NCBI RefSeq assembly: GCF_963082655.1
Contig: NC_081553.1
Coordinates: forward strand, 34,780,019-34,844,018
Origin: Stomoxys calcitrans
Taxonomy: Eukaryota; Arthropoda; Insecta; Diptera; Muscidae
Direction of reading: 5' to 3'
DNA: 64,000 nucleotides
The notes beneath the pieces are model-generated. The model worked only from the letters and a program-made list of their open reading frames with translations, was not told the DNA's origin and did no database searches. Below, one piece after another: positions 42,901-56,213 of the stretch (positions within the stretch are counted from its first letter, which is position 1; each line of letters starts with the position of its first letter). The position numbers and the translations under genes are program-made.

Positions 42901-45900
42901 ATTTCGAATTTGAATGGATTTTCGATAAAATTCCGAATTTTTGGATGGAGTCACGAATTATAGCCCATTTCCCTCTAGGACGCATAGTTAAGGAGATACA
43001 GCCATTTTAAATTTTCCAAGTGAAATTTCGAATTTGAATGGATTTTCGATAAGATTCGAGTTTTTGGATGGAGTCACGAAATAAAGCCCATTTCCCTCTA
43101 GGACGCATAGTAAAGGAGATACAGCCATTTTAAGTTTTCCAAGTGAAATTTCGATTTTTAATGGATTTTCATAAAATTCCGATTTTTTTGATGGGGTTAC
43201 GAATTAAAGCCCATTTCCCTCTAGGACGCATAGTAAAGGAGATACAGCCATTTTAAGTTTTCCAAGTGAAATTTCGATTTTAAATGGATTTTCGATAAAA
43301 TTCCGAATTTTTGATGGAGTCACGAATTATAGCCCATTTCCCTCTAGGACGCATAGTTAAGGAGATACAGCCATTTTAAGTTTTCCAAGTGATTTTTTGA
43401 TTTTTAATGGATTTTCATAAAATTCCGATTTTTTTGATGGAGTCACGAATTATAGCCCATTTCCCTCTAGGACGCATAGTTAAGGAGATACAGCCATTTT
43501 AAGTTTTCCAAGTGAAATTTCGAATTTTAATGGATTTTCGATAAAACTCCGAATTTTTGATGGAGTCACGAATTATAGCCCATTTCCCTCTAGGACGCAT
43601 AGTTAAGGAGATACAGCCATTTTAAGTTTACCATGTGAAATTTCGATTTTAAATGGATTTTCGATCAAATTCCGAATTTTTGGATGGAGTCACGAATTAT
43701 AGCCCATTTCCCTCTAGGACGCATAGTTAAGGAGATACAGCCATTTTAAGTTTTCCAAGTGAAATTTCGAATTTTAATGGATTTTCATAAAATTCCGATT
43801 TTTTTGATGGGGTCACGAATTAAAGCCCATTTCCCTCTAGGACGCATAGTTAAGGAGATACAGCCATTTTAAGTTTTCCAAGTGAAATTTCGAATTTGAA
43901 TGGATTTTCGATAAAATTCCGAATTTTTGAATGGAGTCACGAATTATAGCCCATTTCCCTCTAGGACGCATAGTTAAGGAGATACAGCCATTTTAAGTTT
44001 ACCATGTGAAATTTCGATTTTTAATGGATTTTCGATAAAATTCCGAATTTTTAATGGAGTCACGAATTATAGCCCATTTCCCTCTAGGACGCATAGTTAA
44101 GGAGATACAGCCATTTTAAGTTTTCCAAGTGATTTTTTGATTTTTAATGGATTTTCATAAAATTCCGATTTTTTTGATGGAGTCACGAATTATAGCCCAT
44201 TTCCCTCTAGGACGCATAGTTAAGGAGATACAGCCATTTTAAGATTTCCAATTGAAATTTCGAATTTGAATAGATTTTCGATAAAATTCCGAATTTTTGG
44301 ATGGAGTCACGAATTATAGCCCATTTCCCTCTAGGACGCATAGTTAAGGAGATACAGCCATTTTAAGTTTACCATGTGAAATTTCGATTTTTAATGGATT
44401 TTCGATAAGATTCGAGTTTTTGGATGGAGTCACGAAATAAAGCCCATTTCCCTCTAGGACGCATAGTTAAGGAGATACAGCCATTTTAAGTTTACCATTA
44501 AATTTCGATTTTAAATGGATTTTCGATAAAATTCCGAATTTTTGGATGGAGTCACGAATTATAGCCCATTTCCCTCTAGGACGCATAGTTAAGGAGATAC
44601 AGCCATTTTAAGTTTACCATGAAATTTCGATTTTAAATGGATTTTCGATAAAATTCCGAATTTTTGGATGGAGTCACGAATTATAGCCCATTTCCCTCTA
44701 GGACGCATAGTTAAGGAGATACAGCCATTTTAAGTTTTCCAATTGAAATTTCGAATTTGAATGGATTTTCGATAAAATTCCGAATTTTTGGATGGAGTCA
44801 CGAATTATAGCCCATTTCCCTCTAGGACGCATAGTTAAGGAGATACAGCCATTTTAAGTTTTCCAAGTGAAATTTCGATTTTTAATGGATTTTCATAAAA
44901 TTCCGATTTTTTTGATGGGGTCACGAATTAAAGCCCATTTCCCTCTAGGACGCTTAGTTAAGGAGATACAGCCATTTTAAGTTTTCCAATTGAAATTTCG
45001 AATTTGAATGGATTTTCGATAAAATTCCGAATTTTTGGATGGAGTCACGAATTATAGCCCATTTCCCTCTAGGACGCATAGTTAAGGAGATACAGCCATT
45101 TTAAGTTTTCCAAGTGAAATTTCGAATTTGAATGGATTTTCGATAAAATTCCGAATTTTTGGATGGGGTCACAAATTATAGCCCATTTCCCTCTAGGACG
45201 CATAGTTAAGGAGATACAGCCATTTTAAGTTTACCATGAAGTTTCGATTTTAAATGGATTTTCGATAAAATTCCGAATTTTTGGATGGAGTCACGAATTA
45301 TAGCCCATTTCCCTCTAGGACGCATAGTTAAGGAGATACAGCCATTTTAAGTTTTCCAATCGAAATTTCGAATTTGAATGGATTTTGGATAAAATTCCGA
45401 ATTTTTGGATGGAGTCACGAATTATAGCCCATTTCCCTCTAGGACGCATAGTTAAGGAGATACAGCCATTTTAAGTTTTCCAAGTGATTTTTCGATTTTT
45501 AATGGATTTTCATAAAATTCCGAATTTTTGGATGGAGTCACGAATTATAGCCCATTTCCCTCTAGGACGCATAGTTAAGGAGATACAGCCATTTTAAGTT
45601 TTCCAATTGAAATTTCGAATTTGAATGGATTTTGGATAAAATTCCGAATTTTTGGATGGAGTCACGAATTATAGCCCATTTCCCTCTAGGACGCATAGTT
45701 AAGGAGATACAGCCATTTTAAGTTTTCCAAGTGATTTTTCGATTTTTAATGGATTTTCATAAAATTCCGATTTTTTTGATGGAGTCACGAATTATAGCCC
45801 ATTTCCCTCTAGGACGCATAGTTAAGGAGATACAGCCATTTTAAGTTTTCCAATTGAAATTTCGAATTTGAATGGATTTTCGATAAAATTCCGAATTTTT

Positions 45901-48710
45901 GGATGGAGTCACGAATTATAGCCCATTTCCCTCTAGGACGCATAGTTAAGGAGATACAGCCATTTTAAGTTTTCCAAGTGATTTTTCGATTTTTAATGGA
46001 TTTTCATAAAATTCCGATTTTTTTGATGGAGTCACGAATTATAGCCCATTTCCCTCTAGGACGCATAGTTAAGGAGATACAGCCATTTTAAGTTTTCCAA
46101 TTGAAATTTCGAATTTGAATGGATTTTGGATAAAATTCCGAATTTTTGGATGGAGTCACGAATTATAGCCCATTTCCCTCTAGGACGCATAGTTAAGGAG
46201 ATACAGCCATTTTAAGTTTTCCAAGTGAAATTTCAAATTTGAATGGATTTTCGATAAAATTCCGAATTTTTGGATGGGGTCACAAATTATAGCCCATTTC
46301 CCTCTAGGACGCATAGTTAAGGAGATACAGCCATTTTAAGTTTACCAATTTCGATTTTAAATGGATTTTCGATAAAATTCCGAATTTTTGGATGGAGTCA
46401 CGAATTATAGCCCATTTCCCTCTAGGACGCATAGTTAAGGAGATACAGCCATTTTAAGTTTTCCAAGTGATTTTTCGATTTTTAATGGATTTTCATAAAA
46501 TTCCGATTTTTTTGATGGAGTCACGAATTATAGCCCATTTCCCTCTAGGACGCATAGTTAAAGAGATACAGCCATTTTAAGTTTACCATATGAAATTTCG
46601 ATTTTAAATGGATTTTCGATAAAATTCAGAATTTTTGGATGGAGTCACGAATTATAGCCCATTTAAGTTTTCCAGTCATTTTAAGTTTTCCAAGTGAAAT
46701 TTCGATTTTTAATGGATTTTCGATAAAATTCTGAGTTTTTGGATGGGGTCACGAATTAAAGCCCATTTCCCTCTAGGACGCATAGTTAAGGAGATACAGC
46801 CATTTTAAGTTTACCATGTGAAATTTCGATTTTAAATGGATTTTCGATAAAATTATGAATTTTTGGATGGAGTCACGAATTATAGCCCATTTCCCTCTAG
46901 GACGCATAGTTAAAGAGATACAGCCATTTTAAGTTTACCATATGAAATTTCGATTTTAAATGGATTTTCGATAAAATTCAGAATTTTTGGATGGAGTCAC
47001 GAATTATAGCCCATTTAAGTTTTCCAGCCATTTTAAGTTTTCCAAGTGAAATTTCGATTTTTAATGGATTTTCGATAACATTCTGAATTTTTGGATGGGG
47101 TCACGAATTATAGCCCATTTCCCTCTAGGACGCATAGTTAAGGAGATACAGCCATTTTAAGTTTACCATGTGAAATTTCGATTTTAAATGGATTTTCGAT
47201 AAGATTATGAATTTTTGGATGGAGTCACGAATTATAGCCCATTTCCCTCTAGGACGCATAGTTAAAGAGATACAGCCATTTTAAGTTTACCATATGAAAT
47301 TTCGATTTTAAATGGATTTTCGATAAAATTCCGAATTTTTGGATGGAGTCACGAATTGTAGCCCATTTCCCTCTAGGACGCATAGTTAAGGAGATACAGC
47401 CATTTTAAGTTTACCATGTGAAATTTCGATTTTTATTGGATTTTCAATAACATTCTGAATTTTTGGATGGGGTCACGAATTATAGCCCATTTCCCTCTAG
47501 GACGCATAGTTAAGGAGATACAGCCATTTTAAGTTTACCATGTGAAATTTCGATTTTTAATGGATTTTCGATAAAATTCCGAATTTTTGGATGGAGTCAC
47601 GAATTAAAGCCCATTTCCCTCTAGGACGCATAGTTAAGGAGATACAGCCATTTTAAGTTTTCCAAGTGAAATTTCGATTTTTAATGGATTTTCATAAAAT
47701 TCCGATTTTTTTGATGGGGTCACGAATTAAAGCCCATTTCCCTCTAGGACGCATAGTTAAGGAGATACAGCCATTTTAAGTTTTCTAAGTGAAATTTCGA
47801 TTTTTAATGGATTTTCGATAAAATTCTGAGTTTTTGGATGGGGTCACGAATTAAAGCCCATTTCCCTCTAGGACGCATAGTTAAGGAGATACAGCCATTT
47901 TAAGTTTTCCAAGTGAAATTTCGAATTTGAATGGATTTTCGATAAAATTCCGAATTTTTGGATGGAGTCACGAATTAAAGCCCATTTCCCTCTAGGACGC
48001 ATAGTTAAGGAGATACAGCCATTTTAAGTTTTCCAAGTGAAATTTCGATTTTTATTGGATTTTCATAAAATTCCGATTTTTTTGATGGGGTCACGAATTA
48101 AAGCCCATTTCCTTCTAGGACGCATAGTTAAGGAGATACAGCCATTTTAAGTTTTCCAAGTGAAATTTCGATTTTTAATGGATTTTCATAAAATTCCGAT
48201 TTTTTTGATGGGGTCACGAATTAAAGCCCATTTCCCTCTAGGACGCATAGTTAAGGAGATACAGCCATTTAAAGTTTTCCAAGTAAAATTTCGAATTTTA
48301 ATGGATTTTCATAAAATTCCGATTTTATGTTTTCCAAGTTTTCCAAGTGAAATTTCGAATTTGAATGGATTTTCGATAAAATTCTGAATTTTTGGATGGA
48401 GTCACGAATTAAAGCCCATTTCCCTCTAGGACGCATAGTTAAGGAGATAGAGCCATTTTAAGTTTTCCAAGTGAAATTTCGAATTTGAATGGATTTTCGA
48501 TAAGATTCGAGTTTTTGGATGGAGTCACGAAATAAAGCCCATTTCCCTCTAGGACGCATAGTTAAGGAGATACAGCCATTTTAAGTTTTCCAAGTGAAAT
48601 TTCGATAAAATTCTGAATTTTTGGATTGGGTCACGAATTAAAGCCCATTTCCCTCTAGGACGCATAGTTAAGGAGATACAGCCATTTAAAGTTTTCCAAG
48701 TAAAATTTCG
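36915..48710 (+). repeat. Satellite array of ~123-124-bp units (~95 copies)
   Basis: Head-to-tail units spaced 122-124 bp (for example 'ctagg' at 44944, 45068, 45192, 45314, 45438, 45562). Each has 'cacgaatta(t/a)agcccattt', 'ccctctaggacgcatagtta', 'aggagatacagccattttaa', a variable 'gttttccaagtg' or 'gtttaccatgtg' segment, 'gaaatttcga', and 'ggattttcgataaaattc' with 'gaatttttggatgg'. Units at the left edge are more diverged than those within. Multi-unit blocks are repeated at offsets of about 5249, 5992, 7131 and 7625 bp. The array is cut by the gap, so its true length is unknown. Open frames inside are artefacts of the period. Confidence 0.97.
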
Positions 48711-48910
48711 NNNNNNNNNNNNNNNNNNNNNNNNNNNNNNNNNNNNNNNNNNNNNNNNNNNNNNNNNNNNNNNNNNNNNNNNNNNNNNNNNNNNNNNNNN
48801 NNNNNNNNNNNNNNNNNNNNNNNNNNNNNNNNNNNNNNNNNNNNNNNNNNNNNNNNNNNNNNNNNNNNNNNNNNNNNNNNNNNNNNNNNNNNNNNNNNNN
48901 NNNNNNNNNN
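48711..48910. other. Assembly gap (200 N)
   Basis: Exactly 200 undetermined bases. Satellite lies on the left side and the start of the inverted right arm on the right. A round number suggests a scaffolding spacer rather than a measured distance. Confidence 0.98.
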
Positions 48911-49293
48911 TTAATGCACGCAATCAAAAAACAAGCAATCGAAATCATGGAAAATTGCATTTCACACAAATTGTGTGGGATTTCGCTTGTATTGCAATTT
49001 CGCCTATTTTTATTCAAATAATTCCACATACAATGTAGTAATTTTAAAAATTTTTATATTTTATTAGCAAATGTTACATGGAATAATGCATCACTTGGCA
49101 GTCATAAATATCTGAATATGGCAACAAGTGCAAACAATTATTCAAAGAAGAAATAAAAGTAAAACTGGGGGATTGGGTGCGAAATATTTCATATGATTAT
49201 TGGTCGGGAATGACCAAAGCGCTTTTTTTTGCTGAAGTGGTGGGCGACTTAGTGTGGTTTATCATCCCGAGTCTCTGAAATGACAAGTAAGAG
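48911..49293. other. Mate of 30752-31134, no gene seen
   Basis: AT-rich sequence reverse-complementary to the DNA left of the LINE insertion, about 2% different by eye. It starts abruptly at the gap, 79 bp short of where the LINE target site would lie, so it cannot show whether this copy lacks the LINE. Confidence 0.7.
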
Positions 49294-49975
49294 GGTGCTA
49301 AGTTCGGCCGGGCCGAATCTTGGGAACAAACCACCATGGATTCTGCTAAAAATTTATACAAACTAAATTTAGTTGAAAGGCATACTTTTATTCTACATAT
49401 CAAACTTCTGTCATACATTTTCATGGGGAGCTATATCAGGTTACACACCGACTTGGACCATACTTAACACAAATGTTGGAAGTCATGCTAAATTTCAGCC
49501 AAATCGGACAAAAACTGCATCTTCCAGGGGCTCAAGAAGTCAAATCGTGAGATCGGTTTAAATGGGAGCTATATTAGGTTATAGCCGATTTGGGCCGTAC
49601 CCGCCGTATTTATTGGAAGTCATAACAGAACACTATGTGCAAGATTTCAGCCAAATCGCACAAAAATTGCATCTCCCAGGGGCTCAGGAAGTCAAATCAG
49701 GATACCGTTTTAAATGGGAGCTATATCAGGTTATGAACCTATTTGAACCGTTAGGTTAGGTAAGGTTTAAGAAGCAGTCTGCCATCAGACTCACGTAGAC
49801 GTTTTCTTCCATTGTGATACCACGGGAACAGAAGAAGGAAGATGCCTTCTAGTTCCTACCGTTGAACCATTCACATCGCTCTAAAAAGCCCAATAACTTG
49901 CAATTGTTCACATCCGCTAAATCAGACAGGTTCTCAAAGAAATCTCATATATAAAAATCAATTTGTGATCCCGTG
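49294..49975 (+). repeat. A-type repeat fragment and retroposon-like tail
   Basis: A head ('gtgctaagttcggccgggcc') at about 49295, three modules, then 'ttaggttaggtaaggtttaa' (complement of the TAACC-type tail) and an unassigned segment. Mirror of 30076-30765. Confidence 0.78.
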
Positions 49976-50400
49976 GTGAAAATAACTTACTACATTTTTT
50001 GAAATCTGAAGGGGGAGCGAACCCTCCCCCTTACCCTAATTTTCAGAAATGGCTGTATCTGCTCAACTATGCGTCCTAGAGGAAAATAGGCTATAATTCG
50101 TGACTCCACCTAAAAATTCAGAATTTCATCGAAGATCCATTAAAAATCGAATTTTCACTTGGAAATCTTAAAGTGGCTGTATCTCCTCAACTAGGCGTCC
50201 TTGAGGAAAATGACTCCATCCAAAAATTCAGAATTTCATCTAAAATCGATTAAAAATTGAAATTTCACTTAGAAAACTTAAATGGCTGTATCTCCTTAAC
50301 TATGCGTCCTTAAGGGAAATGGGCTTTAATTCGTGACTCCATCCAAAAATTCAGAATTTCATCGAAAATCTGTAAAAATCTAAATTTCTTGAAATTTTCA
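49976..50400 (-). repeat. Short run of the 123-bp satellite unit, right arm
   Basis: Reverse-oriented copies of the satellite unit ('aatggctgtatctccttaac', 'tatgcgtcct', 'gggctttaattcgtgactcc') between two 'gggggagcgaaccctccccc'-like motifs. Mirror of 29641-30075. Confidence 0.85.
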
Positions 50401-52440
50401 CAGATGGCGCATAATGACCTCGTGGTGAAAATAGGGTACTACGTTTTTTGATATCTGAAGGGGGGGCGGACCCTCCCCCTTACCCATATTTTCAGAAACG
50501 CCAGATCTCGGAGATGGGTGGTGCGATTTAAGCGAAATGTTGTGTGCTCTCATATAGTACCCTAAAAATAAAAATTTGGTATCCGAATTTCGGATGGGGT
50601 ACCTATTGGGGCTGCCCCACCCTAAGACCTATCAAACATATATTTTGAACAATCACGACAATATGGGACTCAAATGAAAGGTGTTTAGGATAAGAAAACG
50701 TATCCGATATCCATTTTTCGAACCAAGTGCTAGGGGGACCACCCCAAGCCCCAAAACACCGCTAAATCGGACATATTTATCGACCATGGCAATATGGGAC
50801 TCAAATGAAAGGTATTTGCGAGTAGAATACGAATCTGATATCCAAATGTGGGACCACGTTTCTGGGGGTCCACCGAAGGGGTGGTCCCTAAACACCCCCC
50901 AAACAGAACTTATTTACAGACCATGGGAATATGGGGCTACGAATCTGGTAAACAAATATGGGACCAAGTGTTTGGGGGGCCGCCTCTCCCCAAAAACCTC
51001 CCCCAAATCGCAAAATTGACTTCCATAGCAATATGGGGCTAAAATTAAAGGTCTTTGGGAGTAAAGCACAAATCTGATATCAATATTCGGGAAAAGTGTC
51101 TATGGACCCACCCCACCCCCACAACCCCACCCAAATATTAAGTATTTGCTGACTATTGCAATATGAGGCTCAAATAAAAGGATTTTTAGAGTAGAACACG
51201 AATCCGATATATATTTTCAAGACCAACTCACTGAGTGGCCGCCCATCCCCTAAAACACCTCCCAAGCCGCTCATGTTTGCCGACTATGGAAATATGGTGC
51301 TCAAATTAAAGGTATTTGGGAGTAGCCCACGTATCTGATATCAACATTAGGGACCATTTGTCTTGGGGACGTCCCACCACCATAACTACCCCCAAATAGG
51401 ACGTATTTGCTCACCAAGACAATTTGGGTCTTAAAGAGAGTGGAACTAAATATTCATAGTTTTTAGGGCCAATACACCAAACCGGACATATTTGCAGACT
51501 TTTGCAATAAGGAGTTTAAATGAGATTTGAAGACGAATTTGATATCCAATTTTGAGGCCAATGACAATAAGGGGTTCAAATAAATGATGTATAGATATAT
51601 GAGAATAGGGCACGTTCCTGATATATTTTCAGGGCTTAATGTTTGGGGGACCACCCCAATCCCCAAAACACCGCTAAATCGGGCATATTTACCGATCATG
51701 TCAATGTGGAGCTTTAATGGACGGTATTGGGCGGTAGAGCAAGAATTGATACCCATTTTCGGGACCAAATTTCTGGGGGTCTACCCCTTTTCCAAAATAC
51801 CCCACAAATAGCAATTTTTTACTGACCATCGCAATATGGGGCTCAAATAAAGGTATTTGGGAGTAGAATACGAATTTGATATCTAAATGTAGGACCATAT
51901 ATTTAGAGCATCACCCCTTTCCCAAAACACCCCCAAAGGGAAACAATTTTTCGACCATGCCAATATGTGGCTCAAATGAAAGGTATTTGAGATTAGAATA
52001 CGAATTTGATAACCTATTTTGGGGCCATGTGTTTGACGGACGCCTCATCCTGTAAACTCCACTCAAAACCAATGGCAATATGGGATTTAAATAAATGGTA
52101 TTTGAGAGAAGAGCACGATGCTGATATTTTTTCAGGGCCAAGTGTCTGGGGGACCACTTCGCCCCTGAAAACACCCCTAAATCAGATATCAAGAGAATAT
52201 CAGGCTGAAATGAAGTGTTTTAAGAATGGAGTACACCTTACATCCAAACTTAAATTCGGATTCAGATAAAGGCACTTATATTGTTAAACTCTTAGTCAAG
52301 CGATATACTCTTTGCGTAGCATGGTATTTCACTAAAAGCTCTTTAATTGTCGAAAAGAAATATTCCAAGGAAACTTTTGTTCCATATAAAGTAAAAGAAG
52401 GCGAAGCGGAGCGGGCATGGGTCGGCTAGTAGTTCATCTA
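50401..52440 (-). repeat. Dispersed repeat C, right-arm copy
   Basis: Mirror of 27500-29640 ending in the GC-rich block ('gaaggcgaagcggagcgggc') near 52420. Parts are nearly identical to the left copy (mate of 28270-28466) while others differ by about 10% and one module is missing. Open frames here follow the repeat and are not genes. Confidence 0.8.
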
Positions 52441-53040
52441 AAAATAAATTTTACATTTAACATTAAAGCACTCGCTTCTCCTTTCTTCACACCTCCAACG
52501 CTTTCGTTGATAATTTTTGTTTTTTTTTTCTTTAAGTTTATAAAATACAAATAAATATCGGCCACTTTTAATGATTGAAAAATTCCTCTAAATATTTGTA
52601 CGAATATGAATGAAATCTAAAAAAAAAATTTGGTTGCACTCAAAACTCAAGCTAAACGTTCGAACGCACATTTAGCAATGTATATAATTTTTTTCGATTT
52701 TCACTTCCTAAAACTGCCAAAGGGGCGATGGGATTATCATGGTTCGTACTCTTACTCACTCACACAAATTTGGTCAATCATTGAATGTTTGGTTTGATAG
52801 AATTTGAATTATTGGATGTTTGCCAGACGAAATTATGCTTTTTAAATTCCAACGTTTGTTTATGCCAGTGTCAATGTTATCGAAAGTGTGAAGAAGATGC
52901 GAGTATGAAGAGGAAAAATTCTATTGATGGTTTAAAAATGGAAAAATGCAATGTTTTCTTAACATTAATGCCAAGTGGGGTCAAAATGAGCCCACATGAG
53001 ATATATGAAATCAAATCGTTGGGAGAATTTGGTGAACGCA
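52441..53040. other. No gene recognised
   Basis: Mirror of 26901-27499. An 88-codon frame (52785-53051) has no counterpart in the left arm because of substitutions, so it is not supported as a gene. Confidence 0.5.
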
Positions 53041-54205
53041 ATCTATGGTAAAGAGTTTTTGAATGTTCAGCCCTACCAAACATAGGGTCCAAATACTCCA
53101 GGCATTTTCGTCAGCACATCCTCCTGCAGAGACAAAGAAGGAAATCTGGTAACTGACACAGTCAACATGCTGAGGATATTGAAAGAACATTTTACCCAAC
53201 TGCTTGAGTCCGATGTTGGCGGCGAAGAGGATACCGCTGAACTAATCCCTGATGATGGTATAGAATATTTACCTCCTAGTCAGAATGAGGTCCAAGTAGC
53301 AGTGACCCGACTAAAGAACAACAAGGCAGCAGGGGCCGACGGGTTACCCGTTCAACTATTTAAGGCCGAAGGCGACACGCTGATAAGGCGTATGCATCAG
53401 CTTATCTGCGCAATCTGGCAAGAAGAACGCATACCCGATGGATGGAACCTCAGCATACTATGCCCCGTACACAGGAAAGAAGACAAGACGAAATGTGCCA
53501 ACTACAGAGGAATAAGTCTCCTCCCCATCGCATACAAGATACTCTTCAGCGTACTGTGTGAAAGATTAAAACCTAAAGTCATTGAGATAATTGGGGCCTT
53601 ACAATGCTGCTTTAGAGATGGTAAATCCACCCTACACCAGATATTTACAATGCGCCAAATCCTGGAAAAGACCCGAGAAGAAATAATCAACACCCACCAT
53701 CTCTTTGTTGAATACAAAGCCGCTTTCGACAGCCCTCTACGTTCAAAGGTATTTCTAGCCATGTCTGAGTTTGGTATCCCTGCAAAATTAATAAGACCCT
53801 GCAGGATGACACTTGCTGATACACGTTCCTCAGTAAGAATAGGAAAGAATCTCTCCGAACCATTTAATGCCAAACGAGGTTTCAGCCTAGGAGACTGTCT
53901 ATCGTGCGATCTCTTTAATATCCTGCTGGAGAAGATTATACGAGATGCAGATGTGAATAGATATGGCACACAAATCACAAGAGAACACATGCTACTCGCC
54001 TTTGACGACGATATCGACATCATAGGTCGCTCACCGGAAGTAATAACTGTAGCCTTTGAAAGCATTCGGTGAAAATGGGTCTGGCAGTAAATGGAGATAA
54101 AACGAGGGGACACTGATACTTTCCTTGTTGTTATACGTTTCCGAGAATGGGTACTTGTGAAAGCAGACGAGACAGTACTTGGAGTGTTTGAGAGAAAAAT
54201 TATTT
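53041..54205 (+). pseudogene. LINE reverse transcriptase relic, right-arm copy
   Basis: The open frame 53167-54072 (301 codons) covers RT fingers and palm: LKNNKAAGADGLPVQLFKAE, GKSTLHQIFTMRQILEKT, HHLFVEYKAAFDSPL (motif A, V-E-Y for the usual V-D-F/Y), RGFSLGDCLSCDLFN (motif B, usually RQGD) and LLAFDDDIDIIG where YADD is expected. A stop follows at 54070. Later text (KADETVLGVFERKI, another frame) is the usual downstream LINE sequence. No endonuclease. Altered motifs A to C make this a relic although the frame is open. It differs from the left copy at about 11% of bases in the part compared. Confidence 0.82.
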
Positions 54206-54515
54206 GTAATGGAGGCCACCGTAGCGCCTGAGTTCGTATCCTGGCGAGACCATCAGAAGAAATTTTCAGCGGTAGTTTTCCCCTCCTAATGCCGGCAACA
54301 TTTATGAGGTACTATGCCATGTAAAACTTCTTTCCAAAGAGGTGTCGCACTGTTGCACACCGTTCGGACTCGACTATAAAAAGGAGGTCCCTTATCATTG
54401 AGCTTAAACTTGAATCGGACTGCCCTCATTGATGTTAGAAGTTTGTCTCTGTTCCTTAGTGGAATGTTCATGGGCAAAATTTGCAATTTGTATGACGACG
54501 ATAGCATGATTACAC
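54206..54515 (+). mobile_element. SINE copy, right arm
   Basis: It starts ggaggccaccgtagcg directly after LINE sequence, with about 30 bp of the tRNA-like head deleted relative to 16565. The body ends 'atgggcaaaatttgcaattt'. Mirror of 25398-25708. Confidence 0.72.
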
Positions 54516-54523
54516 GTATCAAA

Positions 54524-55588
54524 ACAAGTAAAAGCGTGCTAAGTTCAGCAGGATCGAATCTTAGGAACCCACCCCCCTGGATTCTGATAAAAATTTATAC
54601 AAAATAAATTAAGTTGAAGGCCATAAATTCATTCTACATACGAAACTTCTGCCAAACCAGAAATTAAAGCTACTAGGAACCGAACAAGGATGATCGAGAG
54701 ACCGGTTTACATGGGAGCTAAATCAGGTTATAGACTGATTTTTGGCCGTATTTGGCACAGTTGTTGGAAGTCGTAACAAAACATTGCCTCCAAAATGTCA
54801 GACTAATCGGACAAAAATTGCGGCTTGTAAGGACTCAAGAAGCCAAATCGGGAGATCGGTTTATATAGGAGCAATATCAGGTTATATACCGATTTGGACC
54901 GTACAAAGTGCAGTTGTTGGAAGTCATAAAAGAACACCACGTGCAAAATTTCAGCCAAATGGAACATCAATTGTGGCTTGTTAGAGCTCAAGAAGTCAAA
55001 TCGGGAGATCGGTTTATATGGGAGCTAAATCAGGTTTTTGACCGGTTTGGACCGTACTTGACGCATTTGTAGGAAGTCAGAAGGGAACACTACGTGCGAA
55101 AGTTCAGCCAAATCGGACAAAAAATTGCGGCTTCCAGGGGCTCAAGGAGTCAAATCGGGAGATCGGTTATATGGGTTTATATGGTCCAGACCGATTTGGA
55201 CCATACTTGCTACAGTTGTTGAAAGTCATAATGAAACACCACGTTCAAGCAAATCGGACAAAAATTGCGGCTTCCAGGGGCTCAAGAAGTGAAATCCGGA
55301 GCTCGATTATTATGGGAGCTACATCGAAGTCTGAACCGATATGGCCCATTTGCAATTCCCAACGACATTAAGTATCTGTGAAAAATTTCAAACGGCTAGC
55401 CTTACGCGTTCGACCTCTATCGTGATTTCGTTCGACAAACGGACGAACGGGCGGACCTGGCTTGATCGACTTAGAGCGTCAAGACCTACAAAAATTTTTA
55501 TACTTTATGGGCTCTTAGACGAATATTTCGAGGTGTTACAAACGGAATGACTAGTTTAGTATACCCCCGTCCTTTTTTGGTGGGCATA
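54524..55588 (+). repeat. A-type repeat in LINE relic, right arm
   Basis: Head 'aagtaaaagcgtgctaagtt' at about 54528, ~150-bp modules with 'gatcggtttatatgggagct', a short 'cggacgaacgggcggacc' in the microsatellite position, and tail 'gtatacccccgtcc'. Mirror of 24346-25397. Confidence 0.82.
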
Positions 55589-55802
55589 ATAAAACGGCTG
55601 TGTTGGCTAGTTCATGTCGTCAGAATGGATGAAGAAGCTCCAGCAAAGAAATCTTTTGAAGGCAAACACGCTGGTACACGCAAACCGGAACGACCAAAAG
55701 CCCGATGGAAAGTGGTGGGATACAAACTTGCTGTCATGGATTATAGAAGGCGCGCAGAACATTGAAGAGGAGATGCTAGAAGGCTATACTGAGCTCGGCT
55801 AA
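55589..55802 (+). pseudogene. LINE ORF2 C-terminal fragment, right arm
   Basis: Continues the LINE after the SINE and A insertions: RLCWLVHVVRMDEEAPAKKS then RKPERPKARWKVVGYK. It is identical at the protein level to the left-arm fragment at 24126-24345. A frame change follows before the end. 55803-55932 is probably the LINE 3' tail, with no other gene seen. Confidence 0.7.
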
Positions 55803-56213
55803 TGGGACAAACGTTCTCTCATAGCCAATTAAAGTAAAAGTAACTAACGGCCCTATAAGGAAATTTTTTACAGATTGAACGTAAATGAGTACTGTACACT
55901 TCCACAGCCACAATGAATGCTGTCTAGATAGGTTAACCCTCCGATGAGTGAGAAGGTCCCTAGGGACCTTTCTGCCTTTTCAAACTGAAATTGCTCCTAC
56001 TTCGGCCACAACAACCCACCCCCAAAGATACTCTGTATTCCAAGAGTATTTTGTTGCGCATCTTTTGAAAAAAAAAATCAAGCTGATCGGATCATTACTT
56101 TAGGAGTTACTGAGGTTTTAGTGAGAATAGTACGCGGACGTGTGAATGGGTCCGTATGGACCTTGTACTGAATTTTACTAACAAATGCATGTTTTTGGGC
56201 ATCATTATAATTT

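Noticed and set aside
37219..48387. Frames reading 'MRPRGKWALIR' and similar in the satellite
   Set aside because: They follow the 123-bp period, change frame with small indels, and lack any conserved protein.
36915..48710. CRISPR-like array
   Set aside because: The whole unit is repeated with no unique spacers, and the host is an insect.
48549..49029. Frames running through the N gap
   Set aside because: They consist mostly of undetermined residues.
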